64,000 bases of DNA, from contig NZ_JAIRAU010000056.1 in NCBI RefSeq assembly GCF_020073745.1, positions 124,001 to 188,000 on the forward strand, read 5' to 3'. Positions within the stretch are counted from its first letter, which is position 1, and each line of letters starts with the position of its first letter. Below the pieces are notes generated by a model. That model was not told the origin of the DNA. It saw nothing but the letters and a program-made list of their open reading frames with translations, and searched no databases. This document shows positions 35,269 through 43,881 of this stretch, piece after piece. The translations under genes were made by a program, and so were the position numbers. Origin of the DNA: Nannocystis pusilla. GTDB lineage: Bacteria > Myxococcota_A > Polyangia > Nannocystales > Nannocystaceae.

Positions 35269-37035
35269 ATGGTGGAGCGTGCACGGTGGAGCGTGGTGAC
35301 GGGCAAGACGTTGCGGGCCGCGGCGCTCGTGGGCGCCGCGACGCTGGGTTGTGACGCGCCGGAGGCGGCGCGGTCGCCGGAGCTGTTCGGCGTCCGGTGG
35401 GACGACGACGACGACGACGCGGAGCCGATCGGTCTGGCGATCGACCTCAAGAACGGGACCTCGGCGCCGCTGCGGCTGCACGCGGGGGCGCGGTTCTTCC
35501 TCGAGCAGGTCGACATCAGCACGGTGGTGACGAGCGCGGTCGACGAGGGCGTGAAGGGCCTCGATCTCAGCGGCGACTTCGCCCACGCGCTGTGGCTGGG
35601 GACGAAATTCGTCGAGCAGGAGACGGCGCAGCTGCCCGACGCCGCGGGCAAGTTCACGCGCAGCCGCTTCTACACCGGCGCGCTGTGGATGACGCTGCCG
35701 AGCGTCGTGCTGCTCGGCCAGCTCGACGAGGACGGCCACCCGATCGCGGCGCCGATCGTGATGTCGATCGGCAGCGACGGGCAGCGCCAGCCGGGCGACC
35801 ACTTCTTCGTCCGCCGCCTGCGGGCGATCCAGCGGACGCTCGGCTGCCCGACGCCGACCGACTGCACGGGGGCGACGGGGTTCGAGGAGGAGGCGGTGGT
35901 CGAGCTGCGCAACGCGCTCAAGCAGACGCCGTCGTTCGCGCTGCACCCGGCGACCGCGGCGCTCGAGCTGCGATGGACCGCGAACCCGCTGCAGCGCTGG
36001 GTGATCCCGGTCGAGCAGGAGACGGACCCGGAGTACGCCTACGGGTTCCAGATCGACGTCGACGTGCTGACGCCGCCGGGGCCGGACGGGTGGTTCCTGC
36101 CGGGCCAGGAGCTGACGTTCCGGGTGACGCTGCGCGACGGCGAGGGCAACCGCCTCCACCCCGAGGGCTCGCTGCCGAGCTACAACGACGTGATCTTCGG
36201 CGACAACGAGGCGGGCTTCCAGTACTACCAGGGCTTCTTCGATCCGACCTGGGTGTACTGGCGCCGCAAGCACCGCGAGCGGACCTTCATCGCCCACTTC
36301 ATGGGCCCGGCGCAGAACGTGCGGCCGATCCACAGCATCGTCCCGCTCGACCAGATCTTGAGCGAGGACGTGCAGCAGGTGGCCACGCTCGAGCAGGACG
36401 GGCTGTTCGACGTGTGGAAGGTGTTCCCGACCACCGACGGCGTGTTCGGCGGGGCCTTCGATCCGCAGCACCTCGGCTGGGCAGAGCCGGGCAGCGACAC
36501 GTTCTCGGTGCAGCTGCCGGCGAACGCCCCGCCCGGGACGTATCGCCTGACGACCAAGGCGCGCCGCGTCTACCACGGCGAGGACCTCGCGTTCACGCGC
36601 ACGATCGAGGTCCAGGTCGGCACCGCGACGCCGACATCGAAGACGCTCGAGACCGGCAACTGTCAATCGTGCCACAGCGAGGGCGGCTCGCTCGCGGCGG
36701 TGCTGCACCGCAACCCCAACCGCGGCACCTGCTACGGCTGCCACGCGCCGCTCGGGGTCGAGTACGACGCGCCGATCCACTCGCGCGTGCACTTCATCCA
36801 CTCGCGCTCGAACCGCTTCGACGCCCAGGTGAAGCAGTGCGACACGTGCCACCTGACCGCCGCGAGCATCCAGCGGACCAGCAAGTCGGCGTGCCTGTCG
36901 TGCCACACGAGCTACCCGCAGAGCCACGTCGCCGCGTTCGGGCCGGTGAGCAGCATCTACGTCGGCGGGCAGGCCGAGTCGTTCACCCAGTGCACCGGCT
37001 CGTGCCACACGACGCACCCGAGCAGCGGGCTGTGA
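35269..37035 (+). CDS. Multihaem c-type cytochrome lipoprotein
   Basis: 588 residues. N-terminal export signal with Cys ~28 (VGAATLGC). A long beta-rich N-terminal region (~30-460) with Trp/Tyr-rich strands (FQYYQGFFDPTWVYWRRKHR) is followed by a C-terminal haem domain carrying CQSCH, CYGCH, CDTCH, CLSCH and a CTGSCH site (CxxxCH). That gives four classical CxxCH motifs and one longer variant, plus distal His candidates (HSRVHFIHSRSNRF). It is predicted to be an extracellular or periplasmic electron carrier. It is located between the V4R-STAS gene and selenoprotein copy 2, all on the plus strand, which suggests a shared redox context. Confidence 0.9.
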   Translation: MVERARWSVVTGKTLRAAALVGAATLGCDAPEAARSPELFGVRWDDDDDDAEPIGLAIDLKNGTSAPLRLHAGARFFLEQVDISTVVTSAVDEGVKGLDLSGDFAHALWLGTKFVEQETAQLPDAAGKFTRSRFYTGALWMTLPSVVLLGQLDEDGHPIAAPIVMSIGSDGQRQPGDHFFVRRLRAIQRTLGCPTPTDCTGATGFEEEAVVELRNALKQTPSFALHPATAALELRWTANPLQRWVIPVEQETDPEYAYGFQIDVDVLTPPGPDGWFLPGQELTFRVTLRDGEGNRLHPEGSLPSYNDVIFGDNEAGFQYYQGFFDPTWVYWRRKHRERTFIAHFMGPAQNVRPIHSIVPLDQILSEDVQQVATLEQDGLFDVWKVFPTTDGVFGGAFDPQHLGWAEPGSDTFSVQLPANAPPGTYRLTTKARRVYHGEDLAFTRTIEVQVGTATPTSKTLETGNCQSCHSEGGSLAAVLHRNPNRGTCYGCHAPLGVEYDAPIHSRVHFIHSRSNRFDAQVKQCDTCHLTAASIQRTSKSACLSCHTSYPQSHVAAFGPVSSIYVGGQAESFTQCTGSCHTTHPSSGL

Positions 37036-37052
37036 GTGGACGTCTTTCAGGG

Positions 37053-37070
37053 CATGTCGTGAAGGACATG
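37053..37070. terminator. Hairpin downstream of the cytochrome gene
   Basis: CATGTC-gtgaag-GACATG, 6-bp stem, 18 nt past the cytochrome stop. GACATG family. Confidence 0.5.
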
Positions 37071-37180
37071 ACCAATAGGCCAGGAACGCGCGGGCGGACG
37101 CGGGCGACGACTCGGCGGCGGCCGCCCGCCGGCCTCGATCGGGGCTGCGCAGGCGCGACGATCGGTGCTACCCTGCGGCG

Positions 37181-37726
37181 GTGAACCCACGATCACTACT
37201 CTTCGCCGGGGCGCTCGCGCTCGCGGGCTGCGCCGAGGGCTCCGGGACGACGGGCATCGTCGGCTCGGGCGAGCCGGCGCCCGACTGGAAGCTCGTCGAC
37301 GTGAACCCCGACTCGGCGACGCACGAGCAGGCGCGCGGGCCGAGCGACTACGCGGGGTCGGTGTCGGGCTGGTACTTCGCGCACGCGACTTGAGGGTACT
37401 GCCGTAGCCAGTTCGGCTACCTGAACGACCTGCAAGCGGAGCTCGACGGCGAGGACCCCGACCTGGGGATCGCGCTGCTCGGCGTCAACGAGCGCGGCCA
37501 CGAGTCCGGGGTGCCCGAGATGGTCGCCGGCCGCGTCATCCCGTTCCTCCAGGACGTCCGCAAGGTCGACGCGTGGGGGCAGTGGGAGGTGACCTACCGC
37601 GACGTCATCATCCTCGACCGCGACGGCGTGCCCGTCGGCGTGTTCAACCTGACCGAGCACGACCTGTCGCGGATGGGCGAGTACGAGACGCTCAAGGGGA
37701 TGCTGCTCGACGCGGCGAGGATGTGA
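37181..37726 (+). CDS. Predicted selenolipoprotein (SelP-like thioredoxin fold), copy 2
   Basis: 181 residues with the in-frame TGA at 37391-37393 read as Sec71. GTG start in a context closely matching copy 1 (NPRSLLF vs NRRPPLF). Lipobox LAGC at Cys17, a short Ser/Gly linker only ~15 residues long, then the same domain: PDWKLVDVNPDSATHEQARG, GWYFAHAT-U-GYC, RSQFGYLNDLQAELDG, LLGVNERG and YRDVIILDRDGVPVGVFNL. Relative to copy 1 it lacks the long Thr linker, and several substitutions downstream of UGA are conservative or synonymous, which supports translation through UGA. It is followed at once by a convergent GST gene. Confidence 0.87.
37394..37420 (+). promoter_or_regulatory. Candidate bacterial SECIS element, copy 2
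   Basis: Same element as copy 1: 10-nt spacer after UGA, then GTAGCC-AGTTC-GGCTAC (37404-37420), identical in sequence and distance. In this copy the alternative stem directly after UGA is broken by a mismatch, so the conserved 6-bp stem is favoured. Confidence 0.75.
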
Positions 37727-37744
37727 CACCGCGAGGCGCCACGC

Positions 37745-38407
37745 TCATGCGTCGGGAGGAGGGTCGAAGCGATAGGGCGTCCGCGCTGCCGACGGGCGCC
37801 GCGCGAACGCCTCGGCGAAGCGCACGAGCGCGGGGTAGGGCCCGGCGGGCAGCGTGCTCCGGAACGAGAGGTGCTCGACGAGGCAGAACAGCGTGACCTC
37901 GAACAGGCTCAGGTCGCGCGGCGAAGGGAGCGCGTCCAGGACGCTCGCCAGGTGCTCGTCGAGCCACCGGAGCGCGCCCTGGAAGCCTTGTCGCGCCTTG
38001 GTGAAGTAGAGGTTGTCGGCCGGCAGCTTGGCGACCACCGTGCCGAAGACGAGCTGCACCTGCGCGGCCATGCCGTGCCAGACGAGCTCCTGGGCGTTGC
38101 GGGCGACGTCGGCGCGGAGCTGCTCGGGCCACACGATCCGCAGCTTCGCGTCCGCGCCGTCGGCGAGCGCCCGGCAGATGTTCTCGGCGCCGAAGACGAG
38201 CGAGCCGGCCCGTCGCAAGGTCGGCAGCTTCAGCGCCGGGTTGCCGGCGTAGAGCGCGGGATCGACGACGGTCATGTCGTGGACCGGCACCAGCTCGAAC
38301 GGGACGCCGAGCTCGTGGGCAAAGATGAGCGGCACTCGAGTGAAGTTCGAGCTGCTGCGCCCGATGATCTGCGCGGGCTTCGCCGCGCCTGCGTGGACAT
38401 CCTGCAT
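37745..38407 (-). CDS. Glutathione S-transferase family protein
   Basis: 220 residues. A thioredoxin-fold N-terminal domain (QIIGRSSSNFTRVPLIFAHE, with Ser as the likely GSH-activating residue, then VHDMTVVDP ... NPALKLPTLR and FGAENICRAL) and an all-helical C-terminal domain (GALRWLDEHLASVLDALPSP). Members conjugate or reduce electrophiles with glutathione. The substrate is unknown. It is convergent with selenoprotein copy 2. Confidence 0.85.
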   Translation of the reverse strand: MQDVHAGAAKPAQIIGRSSSNFTRVPLIFAHELGVPFELVPVHDMTVVDPALYAGNPALKLPTLRRAGSLVFGAENICRALADGADAKLRIVWPEQLRADVARNAQELVWHGMAAQVQLVFGTVVAKLPADNLYFTKARQGFQGALRWLDEHLASVLDALPSPRDLSLFEVTLFCLVEHLSFRSTLPAGPYPALVRFAEAFARRPSAARTPYRFDPPPDA

Positions 38408-38518
38408 ATCGACTCCGCGTTGGCGCCTCGAGCGTGCGCGCGGGGTGGTCCAGGAGAAAGGCCCAGTTTCACAAAATCGAGTGGACCAGTTCGGCGCCGG
38501 CCGGACAGTCGGTGCTCG

Positions 38519-40027
38519 TCAGCCCCGCGTCTCGCGCAGGGCCTTCTGCCACGGGGCGATCTCCAGCTTGAAGCGCTCGAGCGTGGTGCCCTTGAGCGGG
38601 GCACCGACCACGGCGGGGCGGCGGTCGCCGCCGGCGGCGAGGAGCAGCGGGTCGAGGACGGCGGCGTCGCCGTGCTCTTCGCGCCACAGCTCGAGGCGGA
38701 CGCGGTCGGTGGCGGTCTTGCCGGAGTGGCCGGCGAGGGCGACGAGATCGCCCTGGCGGACCGGCTGGCCGGGGCGCAGGTCGCCGACGATCCGCGAGAG
38801 GTGGGCGTAGCGGGCCACGGTGCCGTCCTCGTGGGCGAGCTCGAGGACGAGGCCGGCGTCGCCTTGCTCGCCGAGGCTGCGGACCACGCCGTCGCCGAGG
38901 GCGACCACGGGCGCGCCCTCGGGGCGGCGGTAGAGCGCGCCGGAGCGGCCGGCCACGACCTCGACGGAGGGCGGCATCATCGCCCGCGCGCCGGGCTGGA
39001 GCGCGTGGAAGGCCAGCGGCGAGCGCAGCAGGGTGCGGCGGACCGGCTTGCCCTCGGCGTCGAAGTAGGCGGCCTGGCCGTTGCCGGTCTGGAAGCGGAA
39101 GGCGACGAAGCGGCCGGCCTCGCCGCGGAAGCGGACCGCCAGCAGGCTGCCGTAGCGGTGGAACTGCTTGCCGAGGAAGCGGCGCTCGATGACGAGGTCG
39201 ATGCGGTCGCGCGGGCGGGCGTCGGCGACGAGGTCGACCTCGAACGCGAGGGCGGCGGCGATCCTGTCCGCGAGCTCGGGTCGCTCGCCAGCCTCGACGA
39301 CGGCGGCGCGGAGATCGGCGTCGGACCCGAGCTCGAGGTGGACCGCGACGACGTCGCTGACCGGCGGGTGCTGGATCGCGCGCACCGTCATGCCGTTGCC
39401 GCCGCGACAGGCCTGCAGCAGCCGACCCTCGGATTGCTCGATCTCCAGCGCGAGGATCGCGCCACGGCGGTCGCTGGCGAGGCGCAGCGGGGCACCTGTC
39501 CCGGCGACCAGGCCGAGGTCGATGGTCGGGCGCAGCGCGGCCTCGAGGGCGTCGATCTCGGTCGCGGCGACGCCGAGCTCGAGCAGCGCGAGGCGCAGCG
39601 TGCGGCCCTTGTCGAGCGTCGTGGCCTGGTGGATCTGGTCGTGGAGGCCCTCGAAGATCCGCACCGGGTCGCCGCTGCAGGCCGACTCGGGGGTCTCGGC
39701 GAAGGCGCCCAGCGGGCCGTGGCCGCGCTCGTCGTGCTCGACGATCGCGGCGGCGCGCGGGGCCCCGAGCTCGAGCACGCTGGTGCCCTCGCGCCAGACG
39801 AACACGTAGAGGTTGACGACCGCGAGCAGCATCAGGAGCGCGACGGTGCGGTTGCGGGTCTTCCGCTCGACCGGGTCGACGTAGGCCTTGGCGGCCTTCT
39901 GCCGCTGCTCCTCGGTCATGCGCCGGTTCTTCGTCGTCCGCAGCGCCGGGCGGCCGGACGTCTGCAGGCCGAGCCACGCGCGCAGGCCCGCGGTTCGTCT
40001 GGTCGTCTTGCGCCGGCCCGTGGCCAT
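38519..40027 (-). CDS. LytM (M23)-like protein without zinc ligands
   Basis: 502 residues. Basic N-terminus, one membrane helix (NRTVALLMLLAVVNLYVFVW), a long helical/mixed region, then a C-terminal LytM/M23 fold recognised by ARYAHLSRIVGDLRPGQPVR and QGDLVALAGHSGKT. The zinc ligands of active M23 peptidases are missing: the N-terminal HxxxD segment reads GRSGALYRRPEGAPVVALGD, and the usual HLHFE reads RVRLELW. This resembles degenerate LytM factors (EnvC/NlpD type) that activate amidases rather than cutting peptidoglycan. The start at ATG 40027 avoids an Arg-rich upstream extension. Inner-membrane anchored, with the domain in the periplasm. Confidence 0.82.
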   Translation of the reverse strand: MATGRRKTTRRTAGLRAWLGLQTSGRPALRTTKNRRMTEEQRQKAAKAYVDPVERKTRNRTVALLMLLAVVNLYVFVWREGTSVLELGAPRAAAIVEHDERGHGPLGAFAETPESACSGDPVRIFEGLHDQIHQATTLDKGRTLRLALLELGVAATEIDALEAALRPTIDLGLVAGTGAPLRLASDRRGAILALEIEQSEGRLLQACRGGNGMTVRAIQHPPVSDVVAVHLELGSDADLRAAVVEAGERPELADRIAAALAFEVDLVADARPRDRIDLVIERRFLGKQFHRYGSLLAVRFRGEAGRFVAFRFQTGNGQAAYFDAEGKPVRRTLLRSPLAFHALQPGARAMMPPSVEVVAGRSGALYRRPEGAPVVALGDGVVRSLGEQGDAGLVLELAHEDGTVARYAHLSRIVGDLRPGQPVRQGDLVALAGHSGKTATDRVRLELWREEHGDAAVLDPLLLAAGGDRRPAVVGAPLKGTTLERFKLEIAPWQKALRETRG

Positions 40028-40342
40028 CCGGCGGTTCTTGCTGCTGCGCACCAGGGCGGCGCTATCAGATCGCGCGGCGCGGGGGCAACATTTCGGGGAA
40101 TTCGGGGCCGTAGGAGCCCGCTGGTGGGCTCGTTCGGGCTGTTCAACTGTGCAGGTCGCGCCGGCTTCGGTCGCGCGGTGCGAGGTCCTCGAGACGAATT
40201 TGACAGCGCGTGACTGCGCGCTCCGCCGCACGCCCATCGATGCGGACACGTTCATGGGCGCGCATGATCCGGCCGAGACCACGCGCTACTTCACGAGCGC
40301 CGCGCGCCCCGCGAGGCCGGTGTTTGGCTAGGATCCGCGGCG
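40028..40342. other. Intergenic region without a recognisable gene
   Basis: 315 nt between divergent genes (LytM-like and FHA). No coding frame of quality. Promoters expected. Confidence 0.35.
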
Positions 40343-41083
40343 ATGGCGAATATCCCGCTCGTGCTGACGTGCGCCGGACGGCGGATCGGCGTCGGCACCG
40401 ACGAGTTCTCGATCGGCCGCACCCGCGACAACGACCTCCCGATCCGCAGCGGCAACGTGTCGCGCAAGCACTGCCGCATCGAACGCCGCGGCGAGAACTT
40501 CTACATCGTCGACCAGAACTCGACCACGGGCCTCGAGCTGCGCGGCTGCAGGGTCACCAACTACCGCATCGAGGACGGGGACGTGTTCCAGCTCGCCGAC
40601 GACGTCACGGTCCGCTGCTCGCTGAGCCCGGCGCCGCTGACCGAGCTGCATTTGCCCGACCTGCGCGTGATCACGGTCGACCCGGGGCCGCTGCAGATCG
40701 CGGCCCAGGCGGCCGACCTGCGCCACCGCGAGGCGCTGCCGTTCGACGTCCGCGGCGTGCTGCTGGCCGGGCCCAAGGGCGCCACCGTGTTCTGGCGCGA
40801 CGACGACACCGGCCGCTCCGGGTTCGCCCGCGGGGTCGAGTCGTACGTGTGGAACACGGCCGCGTTCCCGCTGCTGCGCGCCGACGCGGCCCCCGACGGC
40901 ATCACGCTGCGGCTGCAGCCGTCGCGCCGGGCCGAGCCCGTGACCCTGTTCGAGACCTCGCGCGCCGAGGAGTCGACCTGGCGCGTCGTGCAGGACCTCG
41001 TCTACGTGGTGTCGCGGGTGTTCCCGGCCGGGGCCCGGACCGGCGACGAGATCGAGCGGCAGCTGACGTCGTCGCGGTTGTGA
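40343..41083 (+). CDS. FHA domain protein
   Basis: 246 residues. Residues ~5-95 are a forkhead-associated domain with the phospho-threonine-binding motif set: FSIGRTRDNDLPIRSGNVSR (GR..dN, S..H) and YIVDQNSTTGLELRG (NST.G). The C-terminal ~150 residues are unassigned. FHA domains bind phospho-Thr peptides made by Hanks kinases, several of which are encoded in this window. Probable cytoplasmic adaptor in Ser/Thr kinase signalling. Confidence 0.9.
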   Translation: MANIPLVLTCAGRRIGVGTDEFSIGRTRDNDLPIRSGNVSRKHCRIERRGENFYIVDQNSTTGLELRGCRVTNYRIEDGDVFQLADDVTVRCSLSPAPLTELHLPDLRVITVDPGPLQIAAQAADLRHREALPFDVRGVLLAGPKGATVFWRDDDTGRSGFARGVESYVWNTAAFPLLRADAAPDGITLRLQPSRRAEPVTLFETSRAEESTWRVVQDLVYVVSRVFPAGARTGDEIERQLTSSRL

Positions 41084-41168
41084 TGCTTCACGCCCGCCCG
41101 GGCGGCGCGAGCTGACCGATCGGCCAGGTTCGGGACGCCGCGTCCGCGGGAACGAATGGCGCATAGGA

Positions 41169-41214
41169 CATGCTCGTATGGGCATGTTTTAAAAAACATG
41201 CCCATACGAGCATG
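41169..41214. terminator. Perfect 22-bp inverted repeat between convergent genes
   Basis: Arms 41169-41190 (CATGCTCGTATGGGCATGTTTT) and 41193-41214 are perfect complements separated by 2 nt, with a T4/A6 centre. It lies between the FHA gene (ends 41083) and the thioredoxin gene (ends 41237). Longest perfect palindrome noticed here. A likely bidirectional terminator containing the CATG core of the hairpin family. Confidence 0.7.
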
Positions 41215-41236
41215 CCCGAAGGGACACGCATGCCGG

Positions 41237-41560
41237 TCACGCGCGCAGCAGGGCCTCGATGCGGGCGCGCGGCTGGTTGCCGACGATCTGGCCGATCGGC
41301 TTGCCGTCGCGGAACGCGACCAGGGTCGGGACGCTGCGCACGCTGAACTGCTGGGCCAGCGCCTGGCTCTCGTCGACGTCGACGCTGAGGACCAGGAGGT
41401 CGCTGCGGTCGCGGGCGATCGCGTCGAGGGTCGGTTGCAGCGCGCGGCACGGCGGGCACCAGGCGCCGGCGAACTTCACGAGGACCACGGGGGCGGCCGC
41501 GACGTCGGCGGCGAACGAGGCGTCATCGGTGCGGCGCGAGGAATTGGGCGAGTTCGTCAT
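41237..41560 (-). CDS. Thioredoxin
   Basis: 107 residues, thioredoxin fold, with active site AGAWCPPCRALQPTLDAIA (WCPPC rather than WCGPC) and the cis-Pro motif SVRSVPTLVAFRDG. No signal peptide, so a cytoplasmic disulfide reductase. ATG 41560 is preferred over 41581 because AAGGA lies 11 nt upstream. The 5' end overlaps the 3' end of the sigma factor gene by 38 bp, so the two are co-transcribed and probably coupled. Confidence 0.9.
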   Translation of the reverse strand: MTNSPNSSRRTDDASFAADVAAAPVVLVKFAGAWCPPCRALQPTLDAIARDRSDLLVLSVDVDESQALAQQFSVRSVPTLVAFRDGKPIGQIVGNQPRARIEALLRA

Positions 41561-42155
41561 CTGCGAGCGTTCCTTTGTCATGGCTCGCCGATGCAGTGCG
41601 CCGGGGCGGGGCGGGTGTGTCACGCGATTCGAGGGCCGCGCGCAGGAGCTTGCGGGCGCGCTTGAGGCGGCTGCGCACGGCGTCGGACGTGAGCGAGAAG
41701 CGCTCGGCGATCTCGACGCTGGTCAGGCCCTCGGCGGCGAGGAGGAACGCCAGGCGATCGGTGCGCGACAGCGACATGAGCGCGTCGCCGAGGGTCGCGC
41801 CGAGCTCGCGGCGCTCGGCGACGACGGCCGGGTCGTCGCAGGTGCACGGCACGTCGGCCACCTCGGCCGCGGGCGCGGCCCTGCGGTTCATGCGCCAGCA
41901 GGTGCGGGCCACCAGCGTCGACAGCCACGCGAGCGGCGAGCCCTCGCCGCGGAAGCCGGTCATCGCCGTGCCTGCCGCGAGCAGGGCCTGCTGCACCGCG
42001 TCCTCGGCGTCCTCGCGCAGGTCGCAGCGGCGGCGGGCCACCGCCAGCAGGCGATCGCCGTAGGCCCGCGCCAGGTGGTCGAGCGCGCGCAGGTCGCCGG
42101 TCTGCATCAGCTCGAGCAGCGTCTCGACGGGCGCACCGGGCGGGGACGGGGGCAT
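41523..42155 (-). CDS. ECF-type RNA polymerase sigma factor
   Basis: 210 residues. Region 2 is visible in RALDHLARAYGDRLLAVARR ... EDAEDAVQQALLAA and region 4 in RLAFLLAAEGLTSVEIAERF, then SLTSDAVRSRLKRARKLLR. The linker contains an unusual CTCDDP with two Cys (C-x-C), which might sense redox. It directly precedes and overlaps the thioredoxin gene, which would fit a redox-responsive pair, but no anti-sigma factor is adjacent. Redox control is inference. Confidence 0.87.
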   Translation of the reverse strand: MPPSPPGAPVETLLELMQTGDLRALDHLARAYGDRLLAVARRRCDLREDAEDAVQQALLAAGTAMTGFRGEGSPLAWLSTLVARTCWRMNRRAAPAAEVADVPCTCDDPAVVAERRELGATLGDALMSLSRTDRLAFLLAAEGLTSVEIAERFSLTSDAVRSRLKRARKLLRAALESRDTPAPPRRTASASHDKGTLADDELAQFLAPHR

Positions 42156-42260
42156 GTCGGGGTGGTGCGCGCTCCGGTTCGGAGTGTGTCAGAAAAAATG
42201 CGCCGGGCGTGGCGCGCGGCCGCGCCCGGCCATCCGGATCCGCCCGGCGAGGGCAGGGTA

Positions 42261-43811
42261 TCAGCCGAGCCCGAGGTCCTTGAGCGCGGCCATGGCGGCG
42301 TTGTGGCCGCCGCAGCCGATCACGCCGCCGCCGGGGTGGGTGCCGGCGGAGGCGGCGTAGAGGCCGGCGATCGGCTGGCGGTAGGGCACGCGCTGGTCGA
42401 AGCCGTAGGTGTTGTCGACGTGGAGGATGTGGCCGCGGGTGATGCCGAAGTGCTGCTCGATCTTCGGCGGGTGGAGGACGAAGGTGTCGACCACCAGGTC
42501 GCTGGTGCCGGGGGCGAAGCGGTCGCAGATCGACAGCAGGTGCTTGACGTAGCGGCTCTCCTCCTGCTCCCAGGTGGTGCCGGCCAGCGCGTAGGGCACC
42601 CACGACACGAACAGGGCCGAGTTGTGGTGGCCCTGGCCGTCGCGCATCGTCGGGTCGACGGTGGTGTGGATGTACCAGTCGATGACCGGGAAGTCGGGCA
42701 GCTTGCCCTGCTGCACCGCGCGGAACGACTCGCCGAAGCTGCGGATCACGACCTCCTCGTCGGGCAGGAGGTGGATCGTCGGGCCGTACTGGCCGCGGTC
42801 GACCGGGAGGCAGGTGAACTGCGGCAGGCCCTTGAGCGCGAGGTTGACCTTGAGCGAGGTGCCGTCGCGGCGCATGCCGTCGAGGCGGGTGTTGTAGTCG
42901 GCGGGGAAGTTGTCGCGGCCGGCGAGGTCGCGCATGCGGAACGGGTCGGCGCCGACCAGCACGACCCTGGCGCGCAGCTCCTCGCCCTTGTGCGTCAGGA
43001 CGCCGACGGCGACGCCGTTCTCGACCAGGATCTGCTTGACCCCGGCGTTGGTGTCGATGACCGCCCCGGCCGCGCGCGCGGCCTCGGCGAACTTCTTGCT
43101 GATGGTGCCCATGCCGCCCTCGACCAGCATCCACGTGCCGCCGGCGCCGGGCAGGCGGCACATGTTGTGGACGAGGAAGTTCATGCCGGTGCCGGGCGTG
43201 TCCCAGGTGCCGTAGACGCCGGTGAAGCCGTCGGTCGAGGCGTACATCGCCCGGATCAGGTCGCTCTTGAACGGGAAGCGGTCGATGTAGTCGCCGACTG
43301 GCTTTCGGCACAGGTCGACAAAGACCTGTCGCAAGGAGCTACGGACGTAGCGCTCGGCGGTGTCCTCGAGCGACAGCGGCTCGTGGAACCACGACGGCGC
43401 GAGGTCGTCGCGCAGCTGGGCGAGCTCGGCCTGCATGGCCTGGTCGGCGTGCCAGTCGGCCTCGGACGAGAAGGCGGCGTACTGGCGCCGCGTCTCCTCG
43501 GGGTCGGAGCCGAGCAGGAGGTAGCGGCCGCTGGTGGTCGGCAGGAAGTAGTGAGGATCGCGCCGCTTGAGCGGGAGGTCGACGCCGAGGATCTTGAGCA
43601 GCTCCGGCTGCATCAGCCCGAGCAGGTAGGCGCCGGTCGAGATCGCCAGGTCGGGGGCGCGCGCGAACGGCTTCTCGGTGCGGACGGCGCCGCCGACGAC
43701 CTCTTTCTCCTCGAGCACCCGCACCCGCAGGCCGCGCCTGGCGAGCAACACCGCCGCGACCAGCCCGTTGTGGCCGGCGCCGACGACGATCACGTCCGTG
43801 TCCGTCTTCAT
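42261..43811 (-). CDS. FAD-dependent oxidoreductase (PYROXD2 / phytoene desaturase-like)
   Basis: 516 residues. N-terminal dinucleotide-binding motif DVIVVGAGHNGLVAAVLLAR (GxGxxG) and EEKEVVGGAVRTE, and the C-terminal FAD motif LYAASAGTHPGGGVIGCGGH, as in the amine oxidase/CrtI superfamily. The overall arrangement matches the PYROXD2-like group rather than true carotenoid desaturases. The substrate is unknown. It is in the same orientation as, and downstream of, the MATE gene. Confidence 0.87.
   Translation of the reverse strand: MKTDTDVIVVGAGHNGLVAAVLLARRGLRVRVLEEKEVVGGAVRTEKPFARAPDLAISTGAYLLGLMQPELLKILGVDLPLKRRDPHYFLPTTSGRYLLLGSDPEETRRQYAAFSSEADWHADQAMQAELAQLRDDLAPSWFHEPLSLEDTAERYVRSSLRQVFVDLCRKPVGDYIDRFPFKSDLIRAMYASTDGFTGVYGTWDTPGTGMNFLVHNMCRLPGAGGTWMLVEGGMGTISKKFAEAARAAGAVIDTNAGVKQILVENGVAVGVLTHKGEELRARVVLVGADPFRMRDLAGRDNFPADYNTRLDGMRRDGTSLKVNLALKGLPQFTCLPVDRGQYGPTIHLLPDEEVVIRSFGESFRAVQQGKLPDFPVIDWYIHTTVDPTMRDGQGHHNSALFVSWVPYALAGTTWEQEESRYVKHLLSICDRFAPGTSDLVVDTFVLHPPKIEQHFGITRGHILHVDNTYGFDQRVPYRQPIAGLYAASAGTHPGGGVIGCGGHNAAMAALKDLGLG
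43310..43329. repeat. Short hairpin repeat inside a coding region
   Basis: ACAGGTC-gacaaa-GACCTGT, a perfect 7-bp stem in the FAD oxidoreductase gene. Member of the CTGTC/GACAG-type family. Confidence 0.45.
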
Positions 43812-43881
43812 GGCCGGCACCATACTCAATGCCCGTCGCCCGCGCGACCGGTCGTGGCAGCCACGGCGCGCACGAGCGCCG

